From NCBI GenBank assembly GCA_036936605.1, contig JAUPFV010000001.1, forward strand, positions 113,220,771 to 113,284,770: 64,000 nucleotides of DNA. Direction: 5' to 3'. The translations under genes were made by a program, and so were the position numbers. The DNA comes from Limnanthes douglasii subsp. nivea (lineage: Eukaryota > Streptophyta > Magnoliopsida > Brassicales > Limnanthaceae). Below the pieces are notes generated by a model. The model saw nothing but the letters and a program-made list of their open reading frames with translations, was not told the origin of the DNA and searched no databases. This document shows positions 12,208 through 24,780 of this stretch, in pieces. How positions within the stretch are numbered: position 1 is the stretch's first letter; each line of letters starts with the position of its first letter.

Positions 12208-12269
12208 CTCTCTTCTTTCCCTCTCTCTTCTCGGTCGTCTTCCCAAAAATGACCATTTTGAAGTCATTT

Positions 12270-12768
12270 AGTTGTTCATAAGAAAAACTAACCGTTTTGA
12301 AAGCCCACACAACCAGGTTTTGACTAATAACTAGTCTTTTACTCCGAATTTTAAAAAAATCGTACGGTCCAGTACTTTCATTTTCAATGATGTATATAGA
12401 TCCGTTTTAATTTTTAGAATATTTGGGATAAAAAAGAGTTTTTATATGCATGTTTATTTACTAGCTAATTTTATCAAAAATAGATGATTGAATAGAATGA
12501 CAGATTTATCATAGAGCAAAAGGGTTGTCGGTCCCATTTATCTTAGGATACATGAGTAAAAAAATATTTTTGGATATGTTGAAGAAAACTATATAAAATG
12601 TATAGTTGAAAGACAAATAGTGTCGATTTTTATTGAATTTGGAACAACATGTTTAAGACATCTAAAGTTTCAATATGATCGGTTGGATTGTGTTTTGGTG
12701 CTACGGTTTGGGAGAAATTGCTGCTAGAACGGTAGAATAGTTATGGTAATATTCATCACTTTTGCTTT
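12270..12768. other. unassigned sequence upstream of the WDR83 pseudogene
   Basis: AT-rich with no supported gene or repeat boundary. Pyrimidine-rich TCTCTCTTC tracts lie just inside 12200-12235 and could be the old WDR83 leader. Confidence 0.35.
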
Positions 12769-13130
12769 TGTTATTTATTAGTTTATTATGTTTGAAATTG
12801 TTGGGGATTCTAGATATTTATTAGATGGAGTTGGATGTACTTGTACTCTCAACTTATCTTAATAATAGAAGTGGTTTTAGTGGACTCCTCGTAAGTCTCG
12901 TGGTTTTCTACTCTTCACATCGAATGGGTGTTGCCATGTAATAAAATTTGTGTGTTGATTTATTTTACCGTTGACTATTTTCTATGATTAGGTTTGTGGT
13001 TTTGTTTGGTTAATATATTGGTGAAGTGTTGTTGTTGAATTTGGTTTCTTTTTTATTTGGTTGATTGTCTTGAAGTTGATCTTATGGGTGGTTAATATAC
13101 AACTATATGGGTCCAATAGTTGGTATCAGA
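12769..13130 (+). repeat. Copia-like LTR 3' part ending at a tRNA-Met primer site
   Basis: The stretch has the base composition and motifs of a Copia LTR R/U5 region (AATAATAGAAGTGG, GTAATAAAATTTGTGTG) and ends next to TGGTATCAGAGC at 13131, the usual initiator-tRNA-Met primer binding site. No homologous second LTR is visible. What follows is a TRIM interior, so the junction is chimeric. Confidence 0.5.
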
Positions 13131-13545
13131 GCTCCATACCCAAATAAAACGTGTTGCCGGTAAAATTCCTAAATATCCAACATGATGAACCATTAGTCAT
13201 GCTCAAAGGAAATGATCAACTCTATAGATCACTTGTATGACCTAGTTTGAAGTGTCATTAGCTCATCGAGCGGTGTGACTTGATTGGAGTATATCAAGAC
13301 GGTGTTACTTGATTAAACTGACGTTAAGGAACATTAGTGTGGTCTAATAAGAGTGGACACATATATCCAATGTAAAGTTCCATACTCTCTAATTAGAGTG
13401 ATAAGATAGAAATCAATAAAAGGGAGGCTAAATTGACGCTTTGTTCAACAAAAGGATTTGTTAGGTGCGACCAAAGTCCCACATCGTATAGACATGAGAA
13501 TAATCAATAGTATATAAGTAATAACATATCTCAACTAGTATGAGA
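13131..13545 (+). mobile_element. TRIM interior and partial 3' LTR
   Basis: It begins with a primer site (13131-13142). It then carries non-coding segments also found in the TRIM at 61112-62090: the AGTCATGCTCAAAGG segment, CTCATCGAGCGGTG...CTTGATTGGAGT, and AGAGTGATAAGATAG. A weak purine tract is followed by an LTR beginning TGTTAGGTGCGACCAAAG at 13459, with CCCACATCG and GTATATAAGTAA. The LTR is cut off near 13545. There is no coding capacity. It is a member of the same TRIM family as those at 49.7-51 kb and 61-62 kb. Confidence 0.75.
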
Positions 13546-14110
13546 GTTTTTATTTTACATATTTCTATGATAAATACTATAAATTTTTATCTCATTTTCA
13601 AACATATATACTAGTGGTAGCGTTTTCTATTTTTTTTTCTAGTGGTAGCGTTTTCTATTTTTTTTTCTTTAGATTTTACTTTGTTTTATGGGCTATCTGA
13701 ATGTAAATCAAAAGGTAACCATATTTTGATTTAATATTAACTAATATATAATATTTGGATTATGTACACATATGTCCGAAAATTGATGTAGAAAAAAATT
13801 ATAGATGTATTATTTAGGTTCAATTGATATTCGTAGTTTTCTTAATCAATAAAAAATTGATGATAAAAAATGTTTAATATTTTTAAACAAATCATTAATA
13901 AAACCACTTAAAGTTATGTGGTGAATGAAAAAAAATTATAACGTGCTTATAATATATTAGACTTGAGCACCTCCTTGTTTGGATTCTTGGTTCCGCCATT
14001 GATCAAATGACTAACTTTTTCGAAAATAAATAGTCGATGGACTAACTTTTACGAAAATGGATATTCAAATGACTAACTTTATATAAATTGGATATTTGAG
14101 GAACTATTTG
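13546..14110. other. unassigned AT-rich sequence with a 29-bp tandem duplication
   Basis: No gene is seen. Around 13611-13668 the segment CTAGTGGTAGCGTTTTCTA plus a T-run is present twice in tandem. Confidence 0.5.
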
Positions 14111-14115
14111 TTACC

Positions 14116-16170
14116 ATGAAGTTCCTTATCATTCGGGTTCCTAGTTTTCCAACCATGGAGGTCCATTTACAGTTAACACATTTACAACTGACCTTTGCAG
14201 AATTCCCATGGCACGCACCAAACATCACCACGTGTTTACTATGTCAAAATTACCACTCATACCGAAGGTTCTTTACTGGGAGCATCCTTCAAAGTTTGAT
14301 TCGTCTTATATGGAAAAGTATAACGGGTTGGGATACATATAACACCATATTGAATAGTTTAATAACGAAATATTATTTTACTGTAAGGACGACTGTCTTC
14401 TCTGTCATGTTTTTTCAATGATCCTAAAAGGAAATGCATTAACTTGGTTTAACCAATTATCGAGATGATATATTTTCACAAGTTTTGGTCGCGCTTTGGA
14501 AACCAATTCATTAGCATTAAAATAATCAAATATAATGGAGACTATATAATTTATTGTAAGCAAGAGAAAAAGAAGAGCATGCATGATTACACTCGTCGTT
14601 TTATGGACACGGTTAATGTTTTTTATGGTTAGAATGAGGCAATAAATTTGGAAGCGTTAGGCAAGGGTCGATACCATGTCATTTATCATAAAATCTAACA
14701 AAGAATAAGGTTTTTGTTTTTGGCAATCCGTTAGCCCAGGTTGAGTCGTAAATAAAGGTAAATAAAGGTAAAAAATGTCACACATGTACGAATGCCTAAT
14801 TATAATGTTGTAAATCAGTCATTGGTATTCCACATATGCTGCTTAATGCATTCACCTATTACAACCACCCACGATATAGAAAAGATCATAGAGACGGTCG
14901 GCTTCAGTATCACAGACCAAAATCTTACAGACCCGACTATATACCATGTTCGATCTACGATAACAGGGCTTACGAAGATCTTACCCATAATGTAATGGTC
15001 ATGTGTGATAGAGTTATGGACTTTTTCGGTGTTCACAAACCATAATTTATGAAAGGAAGTTAGTAAATTTTATGCGCAATAATTTTACACTAAAGAGTAA
15101 TATTTGGACATCAAAATAGAGTGTCGCCTTATTCGGTGCACTACGACTTATTAGTAGCATTGCGGCTCATCCTAGGCCTCTTTTGGCGATGATACAACCA
15201 GAAACGGTTGTGGTTCTTAAGCTTGACTATCTTTTCATCATAAATTTTGTTGATTGCTTAGCCCTTGACCCTAACCGACAAGTTTTGATACCCTTTGCAG
15301 GAGGATATCAATTTTTTATAAATATTATTTTTTATGAGCTCGACCCGCTGCACATAATAGATTTTGATGACTATTTATATTATGATCATAATAAAAAAAT
15401 ATTAGCGAGAAACACATGTGGAGATCTCTCTAGATTATTATGGTTTCTCTGAGCCTAAACCATTTTGAAGATTGTTTAAGTCCTGATTATAAAAAAAAAT
15501 TATTGATGATTATTGCATGAGGTGATTCATTTTCTAACGCATCCGCTTCTTTAGGAAGAGTTATGTCTCTAATTTATAAATTAGATTCTAAGGGTATATC
15601 TTTACTCATACTTACGAAGAGATTTACTCATGGATTATATTGATGATGATGACTTGTACGGGATAGTCGACCCGTATAAAGATACAGTGATAATGGCTAC
15701 TGAAATAGCCAGGTTTGAGGTGTGCCACATTTTGGTTGACATTGGTAGCTCTGTTATTGTCTTGTTTAATTTTGTATATGACAAGATGAAAAATATCACT
15801 TCTTTATGGAAAGCATGTTAATTTGTTTCACCTGTTACACACATTTTTATGGTTGTCGATGTGCCATCGTCTTACCAAAAGAAATTGACATACTTTTGTT
15901 AGATTTTATGAATATAGTTGATTCCAAAATGAATTAGTGTATGCAATATTATAAGAATGAAAAGATTGAGGAAGATGTAGATATTAATTATGGGTTCTAT
16001 TTATGGGGTGAAAGAGATCAACTTGCAAGAGGCCTCAAACCAAATTTGAGAGAAGCAGTCCCAACTCTATTAAAGAGATGGGATAATAGTATGGTAGATG
16101 ACCAAAACAATTCCTCAAACTTGCCCGAACATGGAGAATTGTTTGACACGTAGAACTATATCCTATAAAA
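14116..16170 (+). pseudogene. Tat-like Ty3/gypsy gag-protease remnant
   Basis: Shifting + frames give a gypsy gag core (a KFDSSYMEKYNG-like segment near 14290, LKGNALTWFNQL near 14425, a DYTRRF-like region near 14590) and then an aspartic protease. The protease part at 15630-15821 includes GIVDPYKDTVIMATEIARFEV and HILVDIGSSVIVLFNF, in which the active-site motif reads DIGS instead of DTGS. Domain order and motif style are those of plant Tat-lineage elements. RT, RNase H and integrase are missing, and stops are frequent. Confidence 0.75.
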
Positions 16171-17318
16171 AAGTTAATAGTTAGAGTGGGATTGTCACAA
16201 ATTTATCATATTGGCAAACATTATTTCGTGGACTCATTATAACTTTTTTCACAATTTCAGATCAAATGAATCATATTTTATATTGGAAGACCTCCATAAA
16301 GGTGTCACATCTGTCTGTTATGACTATAGGTTTATGCATCGTCGGATCTTTACGGTATGCTATTAAAGTCCAACCTTCACAAAATATGCAAAATATTTTG
16401 TAACCAAATAGGTTAATAAATTTGATATGTAAGCTAGTGGTTTCCCTAAAACCGATCTCTAAAGCGATATAATTTGAGTGATAGGGGCTAGATTTGGTGG
16501 GTTCTTTCTTAATAACCTCTCGAAAGAGATAGTCCTCGTTGATAGTGAAGAGTTTTAGAAACTCTTGGGGGTGATTTTGTGATACGAAGATTTCTTAGTG
16601 CCAGATTAGTTCAAGTATTGAATTTAGGTATCTTTTTAGAGAGAGAAAGTGCAAATTAGCTTAAGTAGAGAGAGAAAGTCATAAAATTATCCTTGGGATC
16701 TGTGAAGTGTGTGTGGTCCTTATATAGTACAATTATCGGCCCCACACGCTTCAACTCCCATTAATTACATTATTGGTCTCTATATTTTTTTATCTTCTCA
16801 CAAGAGGTACTTCTTCAATATCCTACGCGATTTTCCCCTAACACAATTTCTTCTTTACAATTCTCTCCTAAACAAACTTCTTCTTTACAATTTCACCATG
16901 TCTTTTATTCTCCCTCATCAGATAGTAGTATATTATTTTTCTAAGTGCGTCGACGAAGAACCACTAATGGATATACGTGCTAAGGACATGATAAAAAATT
17001 TAAAAGTTAGTATTTGTTGTGGGTAAGGTACCCCCGCACTATAATAAAAAAACACGGTCCACAGTTACAAAACATTCAAATATTTCCCTTTTGCATAATA
17101 TGCGGTATACGATAATAGTTATTTACACTTTATCATCCCCATGCGAACGGACATGTAAAAATAACAAATATAATTACAGTTAACAAACTAAATATATATT
17201 AGTTTTATGGGATTTTTGAACAACCTTGAATGCAATCACAAGAATAAAACTATTTGTGCTAGTGTAGGTGATCGATGTCGTAGTGCCGGCTAAGATGATA
17301 ATGCCATAATATAAGATA
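16171..17318. other. unassigned, with a possible eroded LTR (16490-17020)
   Basis: The part with repeated GAGAGAGAAAGT, then TCCTTATATAGTACAATTATCGGCCCCACACG (two short pieces), resembles in style the Tat LTR at 38893-39219, which has GAGAGAGAATGTAG, CCTTATATAGTGACAG and GTGGGACCCACTGT. That suggests an eroded 3' LTR for the preceding gypsy remnant. No clean termini were found. Confidence 0.35.
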
Positions 17319-17597
17319 AATAACTATGGAGAAACAACTAATGATGAAAAAATAAGAATTGAACTTGGATGTAATATAGTAGAAACTGAACAAGGTTCGC
17401 ATAAAGATGAATCGTTACTACACGTTAATGCACAGCCGCTACATTTTTTAGGTTCAAAACAAGATATTACAAGTAGGAGACCAATATTGAGGCGTGTATG
17501 TATGCATATTAAAGACCTGAAATTAGGAAATAAACCCACATTAGGAAGACCCGTTCTTTCTGGTATGATAAACAAAGCAAAAAAACTTATCAATTAG
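17319..17597 (+). other. unrecognised ~90-codon open frame
   Basis: A stop-free + frame runs from just after a TAA near 17305 to the TAG at 17595-17597. It contains DEKIRIELGCNIVE, a basic patch around SRRPILRRVCMHIKDL, and ends SGMINKAKKLIN. There is no ATG near its start, so it would be a last exon or the tail of a transposase. No family was recognised. A CDS tail is possible because the composition is protein-like, but chance cannot be excluded. Confidence 0.25.
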
Positions 17598-18600
17598 CAG
17601 ATTCTGAGATGAACCAATTAACAAGTCTGTGAAATGCAGAAAACCTTAAATTATATGTTTATTAGCCCCATATATCATGTATTTTTGTCATTTTTTATTT
17701 TTTGGTTTCCGTTTAAACTGTTGTATTACTCTATTATGTGAGAAATGCATTATTCCCTACTTGATTGACACATAAATTTTTTAATAAAGAAAAATTATTT
17801 GTACCTTTAATATAAGTTATTTTCCAGCTATAATAAATGATAGATGATAAAGAGAACATCAATCTTAAAATAATTACGACATACCAATAACTTACGGTTT
17901 CAACCAAATAAAGACATAAAGGCTGACCAACCCATTGGACGATAGATCTTACAAGATAAAATAGTATATATATATATATATATATATGTGTGTATATATA
18001 TATAAATGGGTTGATCTACTATGTTATATGCATGATAAAAATGTAATGAATGATGATTTCTAAAATTTATGTACGAATATAATACTATAGTGGGATTTTG
18101 GTGAGAATTCTTCTCCAAGGAATCAAGAGTCAATTGTTCTTCGAAAGCATCTTCTTTTTTATATTTCCCAAGCTTTTTGGCTGCATGCCAGAATCCATTA
18201 ATGGAGAAGGAAAAAATCAATAAGAATTCATCAAACAAAACTACAATTTAAAGTCACACGTGTCTGAACCTATAAACCAAAACATGGTGCATGATTCTAT
18301 GCTCCAGCATATAGTATTTCAAAGGGTCCAAAATCTTTTGCAAAATTGTTAAAGGCTTCAAAAAATTCACATTTCTTTACTCCAACTGAAATACAAAAAA
18401 AAGATCATATATCTTTCTAATTTTCAAAATAAGATAAAGATAAACTTATGGCTTAATCAAGATATATGTTAATTGGAAATTAATCTTAAGGTATTCCTAA
18501 ACAAAATATCTTGATTCAATTCTTAAATGCTCAAAAATCTATAAGTGAATGCAATATATCAAACTGGGATGCTCAACATGTTATGCTGAAATTCTATGAG
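17598..18600. other. unassigned AT-rich sequence with TA microsatellite
   Basis: A TA repeat runs from about 17966 to 18005. The flanking segment GACCAACCCATTGGACGATAGATC recurs in altered form near 25570, in two pieces CGACCCACTAGACGG and TAGATC, next to another TA tract. This hints at a shared small repeat. No gene is supported. Confidence 0.4.
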
Positions 18601-19502
18601 AATCTGATCTTGGCAAGCTTTGGGTAAGAAACATCTAGAAATTTGGAGAATTTTCTATGAGAACTCTAAAGTGGACTCCGTCATTCAATCCGAAAATTGC
18701 ATGGCCCATTACACCAATATGGATAAAGGTTATAGATACCCCTAAATTTCTTTACAATAACTCAATAATTCAGATTATTGTAGGTACTATAGGACAACCA
18801 CTAAGTATTTGGGTGTCAGAAAAGAATGACACAGCTTATAATACTTGTTACGCCCGGGTTGAATAAGATTTAACAAAGAAACTGATTTGGATAAAATGAC
18901 GAATGCTAGATTGAGAAAAGTTATAAGAATCTTCCTTAATATTTCCAGATATGTCATCACTTACGACATAATCATGACAACTGTAAGAAATCCCAAGAAA
19001 AATTCAACAAATTGAAGAAAAAGATGATTCAATTTTTTTTAAGGATTTTGAAACTATAATGATCAGTTAATCTAAAGTTAAGTGTATTGTTGTTATGCTC
19101 TAACATTACCAAGGATCTAGTAATCATGGTGATTCTATCTCTATACATAATGTTGTCAAAAGCCCAAAATCATTCTACAAATATACAAAATAAAGAAAAA
19201 AGGTAAAGACAACTATATTACCTCTTTATACAATGACACCAACAACCATGGGGATGAGGTAATTGAGGCTATACAGTCTCTCGATTATGATTACAACCTG
19301 TATTCCTCCCTGACATATGAAAATATCGTGTCAGGAAATCAAAGTCCTAATCAAGACAAGATAGACACCTTACCACCAACATCAATACAAAAAGAAAAGA
19401 GATTGACATAAGCTTTCAAAAATTACTTAACAAAAAACTAAAAGAACCCAAGAGCAAGAAAAATATAGGTTTTATAGTCATCAAGTCTCTTTAATTTACA
19501 GG

Positions 19503-19622
19503 GACCAGTGGATCTCCAAACTTTAAAGTTCATCATGATCAAGGTACTTGATTAGAATTTTCGACAGGGACCAATCACCAGTGGATCTCCAAACTTTAAA
19601 GTTCATCATGATCAAGGTACTT
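19503..19622 (+). repeat. ~69-bp local duplication at the LINE endonuclease start
   Basis: The segment ACCAGTGGATCTCC...CATGATCAAGGTACTT occurs at about 19503-19549 and again at about 19572-19621, just upstream of the endonuclease remnant. The copies are nearly identical inside an otherwise decayed element, so the duplication is recent. Confidence 0.75.
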
Positions 19623-21755
19623 AATTGGAGTATTCCTGGAATTGACAACAAAGCCTCTCTGAGAAGGTTGAAATCTATTGTGTTCAAAAAAAATATCAAA
19701 CTTCTCATCATTCAAGAGCCCTTTTATCAACTTGAATCATCAAGAGAAAATTTCTACTAAGATGGGTTACAAGCATTACAAAGCTAATATTACCAATAAA
19801 ATATGGATTTTCTAGAATGATGATCTTTTTGTTAACATTCTTCTGGATCATATTCAATGTATCCATGTTGAAATAAAGAAGATAAACATTAACAATTTTT
19901 TATTAATCACATTTGTTTACGCAAAGTGTCAAAGAGATAATAGAACTTATCTCTAGAATATCCTTAGATTTATCTCTACCATTTCCAAATAATAGATGGT
20001 GTTGGGAGATTTTAACGCTAGTTGTTCCTCTGATGAGCAGTTGGGTTATTCTAGTTATTGTCATAATAATTATGATGATTTTAATGATGTTATAATAAAG
20101 TTTGATCTGACTATTTCTATTAAACTAAAGTGATTCACATGGCTAGGACTTGTTCGGATCATACCCATATATGTATTTATATATTTAAATACATGATTAA
20201 ATCTAATAATGGATTTAAGTTCCTGAATAGACTTTGGTCAAGAATTTTCTAAGCTTTTTAGAGATTAATTGGAATTAGAATATGAATGGTTTTCCTATGT
20301 TTGTTTTATGGAATAAAATCAAAAGACTTAAGGTTGATCTCGAGAATTGGAATAGAAATAGTTTTGATAATATTTTTTACACAATTTAGTAGACTGGGGA
20401 AGATGTTAAATATTTGAATCCAAGTTTTGAAACTCTAATAACATGGATGATAGAATTAACGTGGCTAAAGCTAATGCTGAATATCTCAAGGCTCTTACAG
20501 TTGAAGAAACTTATTGGTACCAAAAATATTAATCCAAATGGATTAATGATGGGGATAAAAACATTAAGACCTACCACAATTATGTCAAGAATAAGAGAAA
20601 AATGAATAGAACTCATATATCAAAGAATATTATGACTGGATTACAAATGAAAACCTCATAAGTGTATATGTTGAAACCTGCTTTAAAGACATTATAATTG
20701 ATTCTCTTTATCTTAATTATAAAGATGAAACCAACAACATAAATGATGGTCTATTTAAAATTATTTCTAAGTTAATTACTGATGTAGATAACAACTTACT
20801 CTTGTAAAATCCTACTGAAGATGAATCTTTCAGCATCGTCCAAAGCCTTAATCCAACAACCGCAGTTGGAATGGATGGATACGACATCTATTTTTACCTC
20901 ACCTGCTTGAAATTATTAAGCATGACTTCTGTGAGGCAATAACTTCTTTTATCCTTGGCCAATATATTATCAAAGGCATCATGATAAATAAAATTTATCT
21001 CATCGCTGAGTCATGTAACCCAATAACATGGAAATATTTAAGACCGACTAGTTTATGTACCTTTATGAATAGAATTATGTTACAGATACTTAAGAACATA
21101 CTAACTAATATTTTTCCTAAGTTTAAATCCGATGTGCAGGGTGGTTATATGATGGACATGTCTATTTAAGATAATATTATTCTTGCCAATGAGCTAATCC
21201 ATGACTTAAGTATAACAACCAAAGTAGGAAACATCATTATCAAAGTTGACATGACTAAATCATTCGATAAATTGTCTCACAATTTCATTATTAAAGTTCT
21301 CCATTCTTTTGGGTTCAATTTTAGATTTGTCAATTTAATTGATAGGCTGATAAGATCTTTTTATGTGTCTATACATATAATGGTAATGTTATTGGCGTCT
21401 TTTATACTAAAAGAGGCATTAGACAAGGGTACCCCATATCCTCTAGTCTTTTTTTATCATTGATGAACATGTATTACTCCGGGGTCTTAGCAAGCTTTTT
21501 GAAACTAACAAGTATATAGAACACTCTTGCAGAAGTAGCACTATCATACTTATGTACTACCTTCGTAAATAATTTACTCATCTTCATTGATGGTTTGACT
21601 TCTACTAATAATACTTTTGGCATTTTTTACAGATTTATCGAGAAATTTCGGGTCAAGCTATCAACAAAAACAAAACTAAGATCATCACATCTAACAACTT
21701 ATCTTGTGTCAGAATTAGTGCCGTAGCTAATCAGACTAGGTTTAGTGCTAGTATA

Positions 21756-22941
21756 TGATGTAGCCCAGAAAGTCCAAACAAAAGCCTTTTTTAATTTTAT
21801 TTTATTCAAATATCTTATGTATTTAAATCAAATATAATTATATTAAGATTTTATTTTATTTTATTTTAAAATATTTATTTTATTTCCTTGTATATTAATT
21901 TCAGGTTTTGAGTAGCTCTTATATAAAGCCTCATGTACCTTTAGTTTTAAATAAGTTTTTGGAATTATACTTTTTTATCTCTAAAAATTTCAATCTTTGT
22001 TACCCTTCGATTAGGGTTTCATCTTGTTACCCTTGAATTAAGGTTTCATATATCGTTGTTTATTCTTCTATTTCCGCCGCGTCATCATTTTGGTATCAGA
22101 GCCTAAGTTCCTGCTATGGGGCAATCATGTTTCTGATTTCTGATTTCATCTGATTCAAGGTCTAAATGAGATAACAACATCTATGGTCATAAATATCTCG
22201 AAGATTATTTGGTAGGAGGGAACACACTAGGTGTTTTGATGACGATCGTATTGACCAGTTACTAGAGGAGTTTAAATTGACTACCAATCATCGGATCAAG
22301 GTAAAAGTTGTATATCGAGATGTTGTCTCAGGCTATGAAGAGGTTTTCGAAATCAATTTTTTTCATTAACTAGACATGGGGTGTTGTTTTTAGGCTATGA
22401 AAAGGATTTCGAAACTAACTTTTTCATCAACTAGATGGCTTCGATGTGACTTCAAATAAGGAACACTCGAGATGAATTTATTTTATTCCGATAAGGTCAT
22501 CAATTATAATTCCGAACGTAACAATTGAAAAAAATAAAATAATTTTGGTTGTTGATGGTGATGGTGCTTTGCATTCGAGGACGAATTATTGTCAACCAGT
22601 GGAGGATGATGTAGTCTAGAAAGTCCAAAGAGAAACCTTTTTAATTTTATTTTATTTTATTCAAATATCTTATGTATTTAAATCAAATCTACTTATATTA
22701 AGATTTTATTTTATTTTATTTTAAAATGTTTATTTTATTTCCTTGTATATTAATTTAGGGTTTTGAGTAGCTCTTATATAAAGCCTCATATACCTTTAGT
22801 TTTAAATAGGTTTTTGGAATAATATATTTTTTTATCTTTGAAAATTTCAATCTTTGTTACCCTTCGATTAGGGTTTCATCGTGTTACCCTTGAATTAGGG
22901 TTTCATCTATTGTTGTTTATTCTTCTATTTCTGCCGCATCA
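21756..22941 (+). mobile_element. miniature non-autonomous LTR retrotransposon (1.19 kb) inside the LINE
   Basis: Two direct repeats of about 330 bp (21756-22084 and 22607-22941) both start TGATGTAG and end GTCA or ATCA, so they are LTRs. A primer site TGGTATCAGAGCC at 22091 complements initiator tRNA-Met. A purine-rich tract CCAGTGGAGGA precedes the 3' LTR. The ~520-bp interior has no long open frame but keeps GCATTCGAGGACGAAT, the style seen at the end of pol in plant Ty3/gypsy elements. It is best read as an internally deleted gypsy derivative in TRIM size range. A clean 5-bp TSD was not found. Confidence 0.85.
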
Positions 22942-24780
22942 TCGGTATCCTTCGTACTTCTTATCTTGGCATCCTTCTTAACTCAAATAACAAAGCCATA
23001 AATGTTGTTAGTTTATTGGACAAGATAAAAAATAAGATTAATGAATGGGAGAGCATGAAATTTTCATATTGTGGAAGAATCACCTTCATTAATTCTTTCT
23101 TGATGGCCATTTTTATGCACGGGATGCAAAGTTGTTGTCTCCCTAAGAAAATTATTGCTAAAAGTGGTCTAACTAGTCTAATATTTTGCAATCCCTTTAT
23201 TGAAGGTGGTCTCAATATCATGAAGTTAAGTGACATCGAATACACTTTCTCTTGCAAACTTTGGATCAGATTCAAAGAGACAAATTCTCTATGGGCTAAG
23301 TTCTTACATAGTATCTATTGTTAAGGCATGTATCCTCTCCAGGTTAACTATTCTAAGTGTAGATCTTAGACGTGGAAAAGACTTTTTAAAATAAAGAACT
23401 TTGCCGAAAGCAATATTATATCAAAGTTAGGTAAAGAAAAAATAGATTTATGGTTGGACAACTAGTCTTGACACCCTCCTCTTATAAAATTTAATGATAA
23501 GTCTGATATAATTTAATTTATAGTTGATAAGGTCAACACATTTTGGGACACTAATTCATAGTATACTTTTTCTAATATTAATTTGATTGCTAAGAAATTT
23601 ATTAATGACTAGATTGATTATTTTATCCATTGGCAGCTATCTAAATACGGGAAATCCAATGCAAAAGGCACATGGAACTACATCAGAACTAATAACAAAA
23701 TATCAAACTTATTTAACAAGTTCTAGAACTGCATTACTCCAAGAAAGTGCTTATTTCTATTGTGGAGAATCCTCAATAACATGCTTCCTATAGACTATAT
23801 TATTCAGAGAAGACATATTGTTTTAGTTTCCAAGTGTCGATTTTGTAACAACTTAGAAACTTCTTATCATTTAGTTGTTTCCTGTAATTATGTCTGGTCT
23901 ATTTGGTCCTATTTTGCAGCTATATTCAAGATAAAAATTGGAAAATTTATGGCTAGAGCTCACATGATCAGGATCTAGTTCTGTTCTATCCAAAATAAAG
24001 TTCACATTAGAATTATCTTACCTGAAATTATTAACTGAGTAATTTGGCAATCAAGAAATAAGGCCAAATTCAAAAAAAACTACTATATTTACTATTTGTT
24101 ATATTAACTACTTAAAGTTTATTATCACTAGTCTTGATCAGTCTAATCTTTTAAAACATAAGCATTGGAATGATGATGATGATGATGATGATAATGTAGC
24201 AATAATTTTGGGATACTACAACCAATTAAAAAAGAAAAATAAAGCAATTCACCTAACTTGGCCTCTCCCACTTCTTGGTAGATGCAAATTAAAAACTGAT
24301 GCGTTCTGTCTAGCTTCCGGAGAATCTAGTGGTGGAGTCATCATCAGAGACAATGATGAACATATCATTCATGGGTTTATCAATTTATACGGCAAGATTT
24401 TTCCAAGCATGGCTGAAACAAGAGCTCTCCATGATGGCCTAAAAATATGAAAAATAAAAGGTTTAGTTAATGTAGACATTAAAATAGACTCAGAGATATT
24501 AGTTTCTCTTCTATCATTAGGAAAAACTCATTGGCCTTTGGAATATATACTAAAATGTATCATATTTCTAATATATCCATCAATGGTACTTCATCACATT
24601 TTCAGAGAATAAAACAAAGTTGTTGATGGCTAGCTAGGCGGACTCTGAAGTATAAAATGAAAATTGATATTACTAACTTCTAGGCTCCACCTCAATTGAG
24701 TGCAATCACTCTTCTTGAAAGTGTGGGAATAAATTATATTACATTATAATCATAGATTATCACTCATTTCTCAGTGTAAA

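Larger units (their letters stand above)
18640..24780 (+). mobile_element. old L1-clade LINE, heavily mutated
   Basis: Plant LINE parts occur in order. An ORF1 DUF4283-like segment (18690-18866) has IWIKVIDTPKFLYNN and TIGQPLSIW. An endonuclease (19620-20160) has LNWSIPGIDNKASLRRLK, LLIIQEP and GDFNASCSSDEQ. A reverse transcriptase (20200-23330) has KYLRPTSLCTFMNRI, DMTKSFDKLSHNFI and INEWESMKFSYCGR. A zinc-binding RT-associated segment (23750-23930) has WRILNNMLPIDYI and CRFCNNLETSYHL. An RNase H (24280-24450) has KTDAFCLASGESSGGVI. Stops and frameshifts are everywhere, and a 1.19-kb LTR element interrupts the RT. It shares order and motifs with the younger LINE at 43.5-49.4 kb and is probably a distant relative. 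Confidence 0.88.

Noticed and set aside
12064..12267. Novel 67-aa arginine-rich protein
   Set aside because: The frame overlaps the WDR83-like first exon. The conserved part starts at 12207 and is frameshifted, so the longer frame is leader plus pseudogene.
17966..18005. TA-rich tract as regulatory element or origin
   Set aside because: It is a simple TA microsatellite, as at 5490 and 63120, with nothing else to support function.
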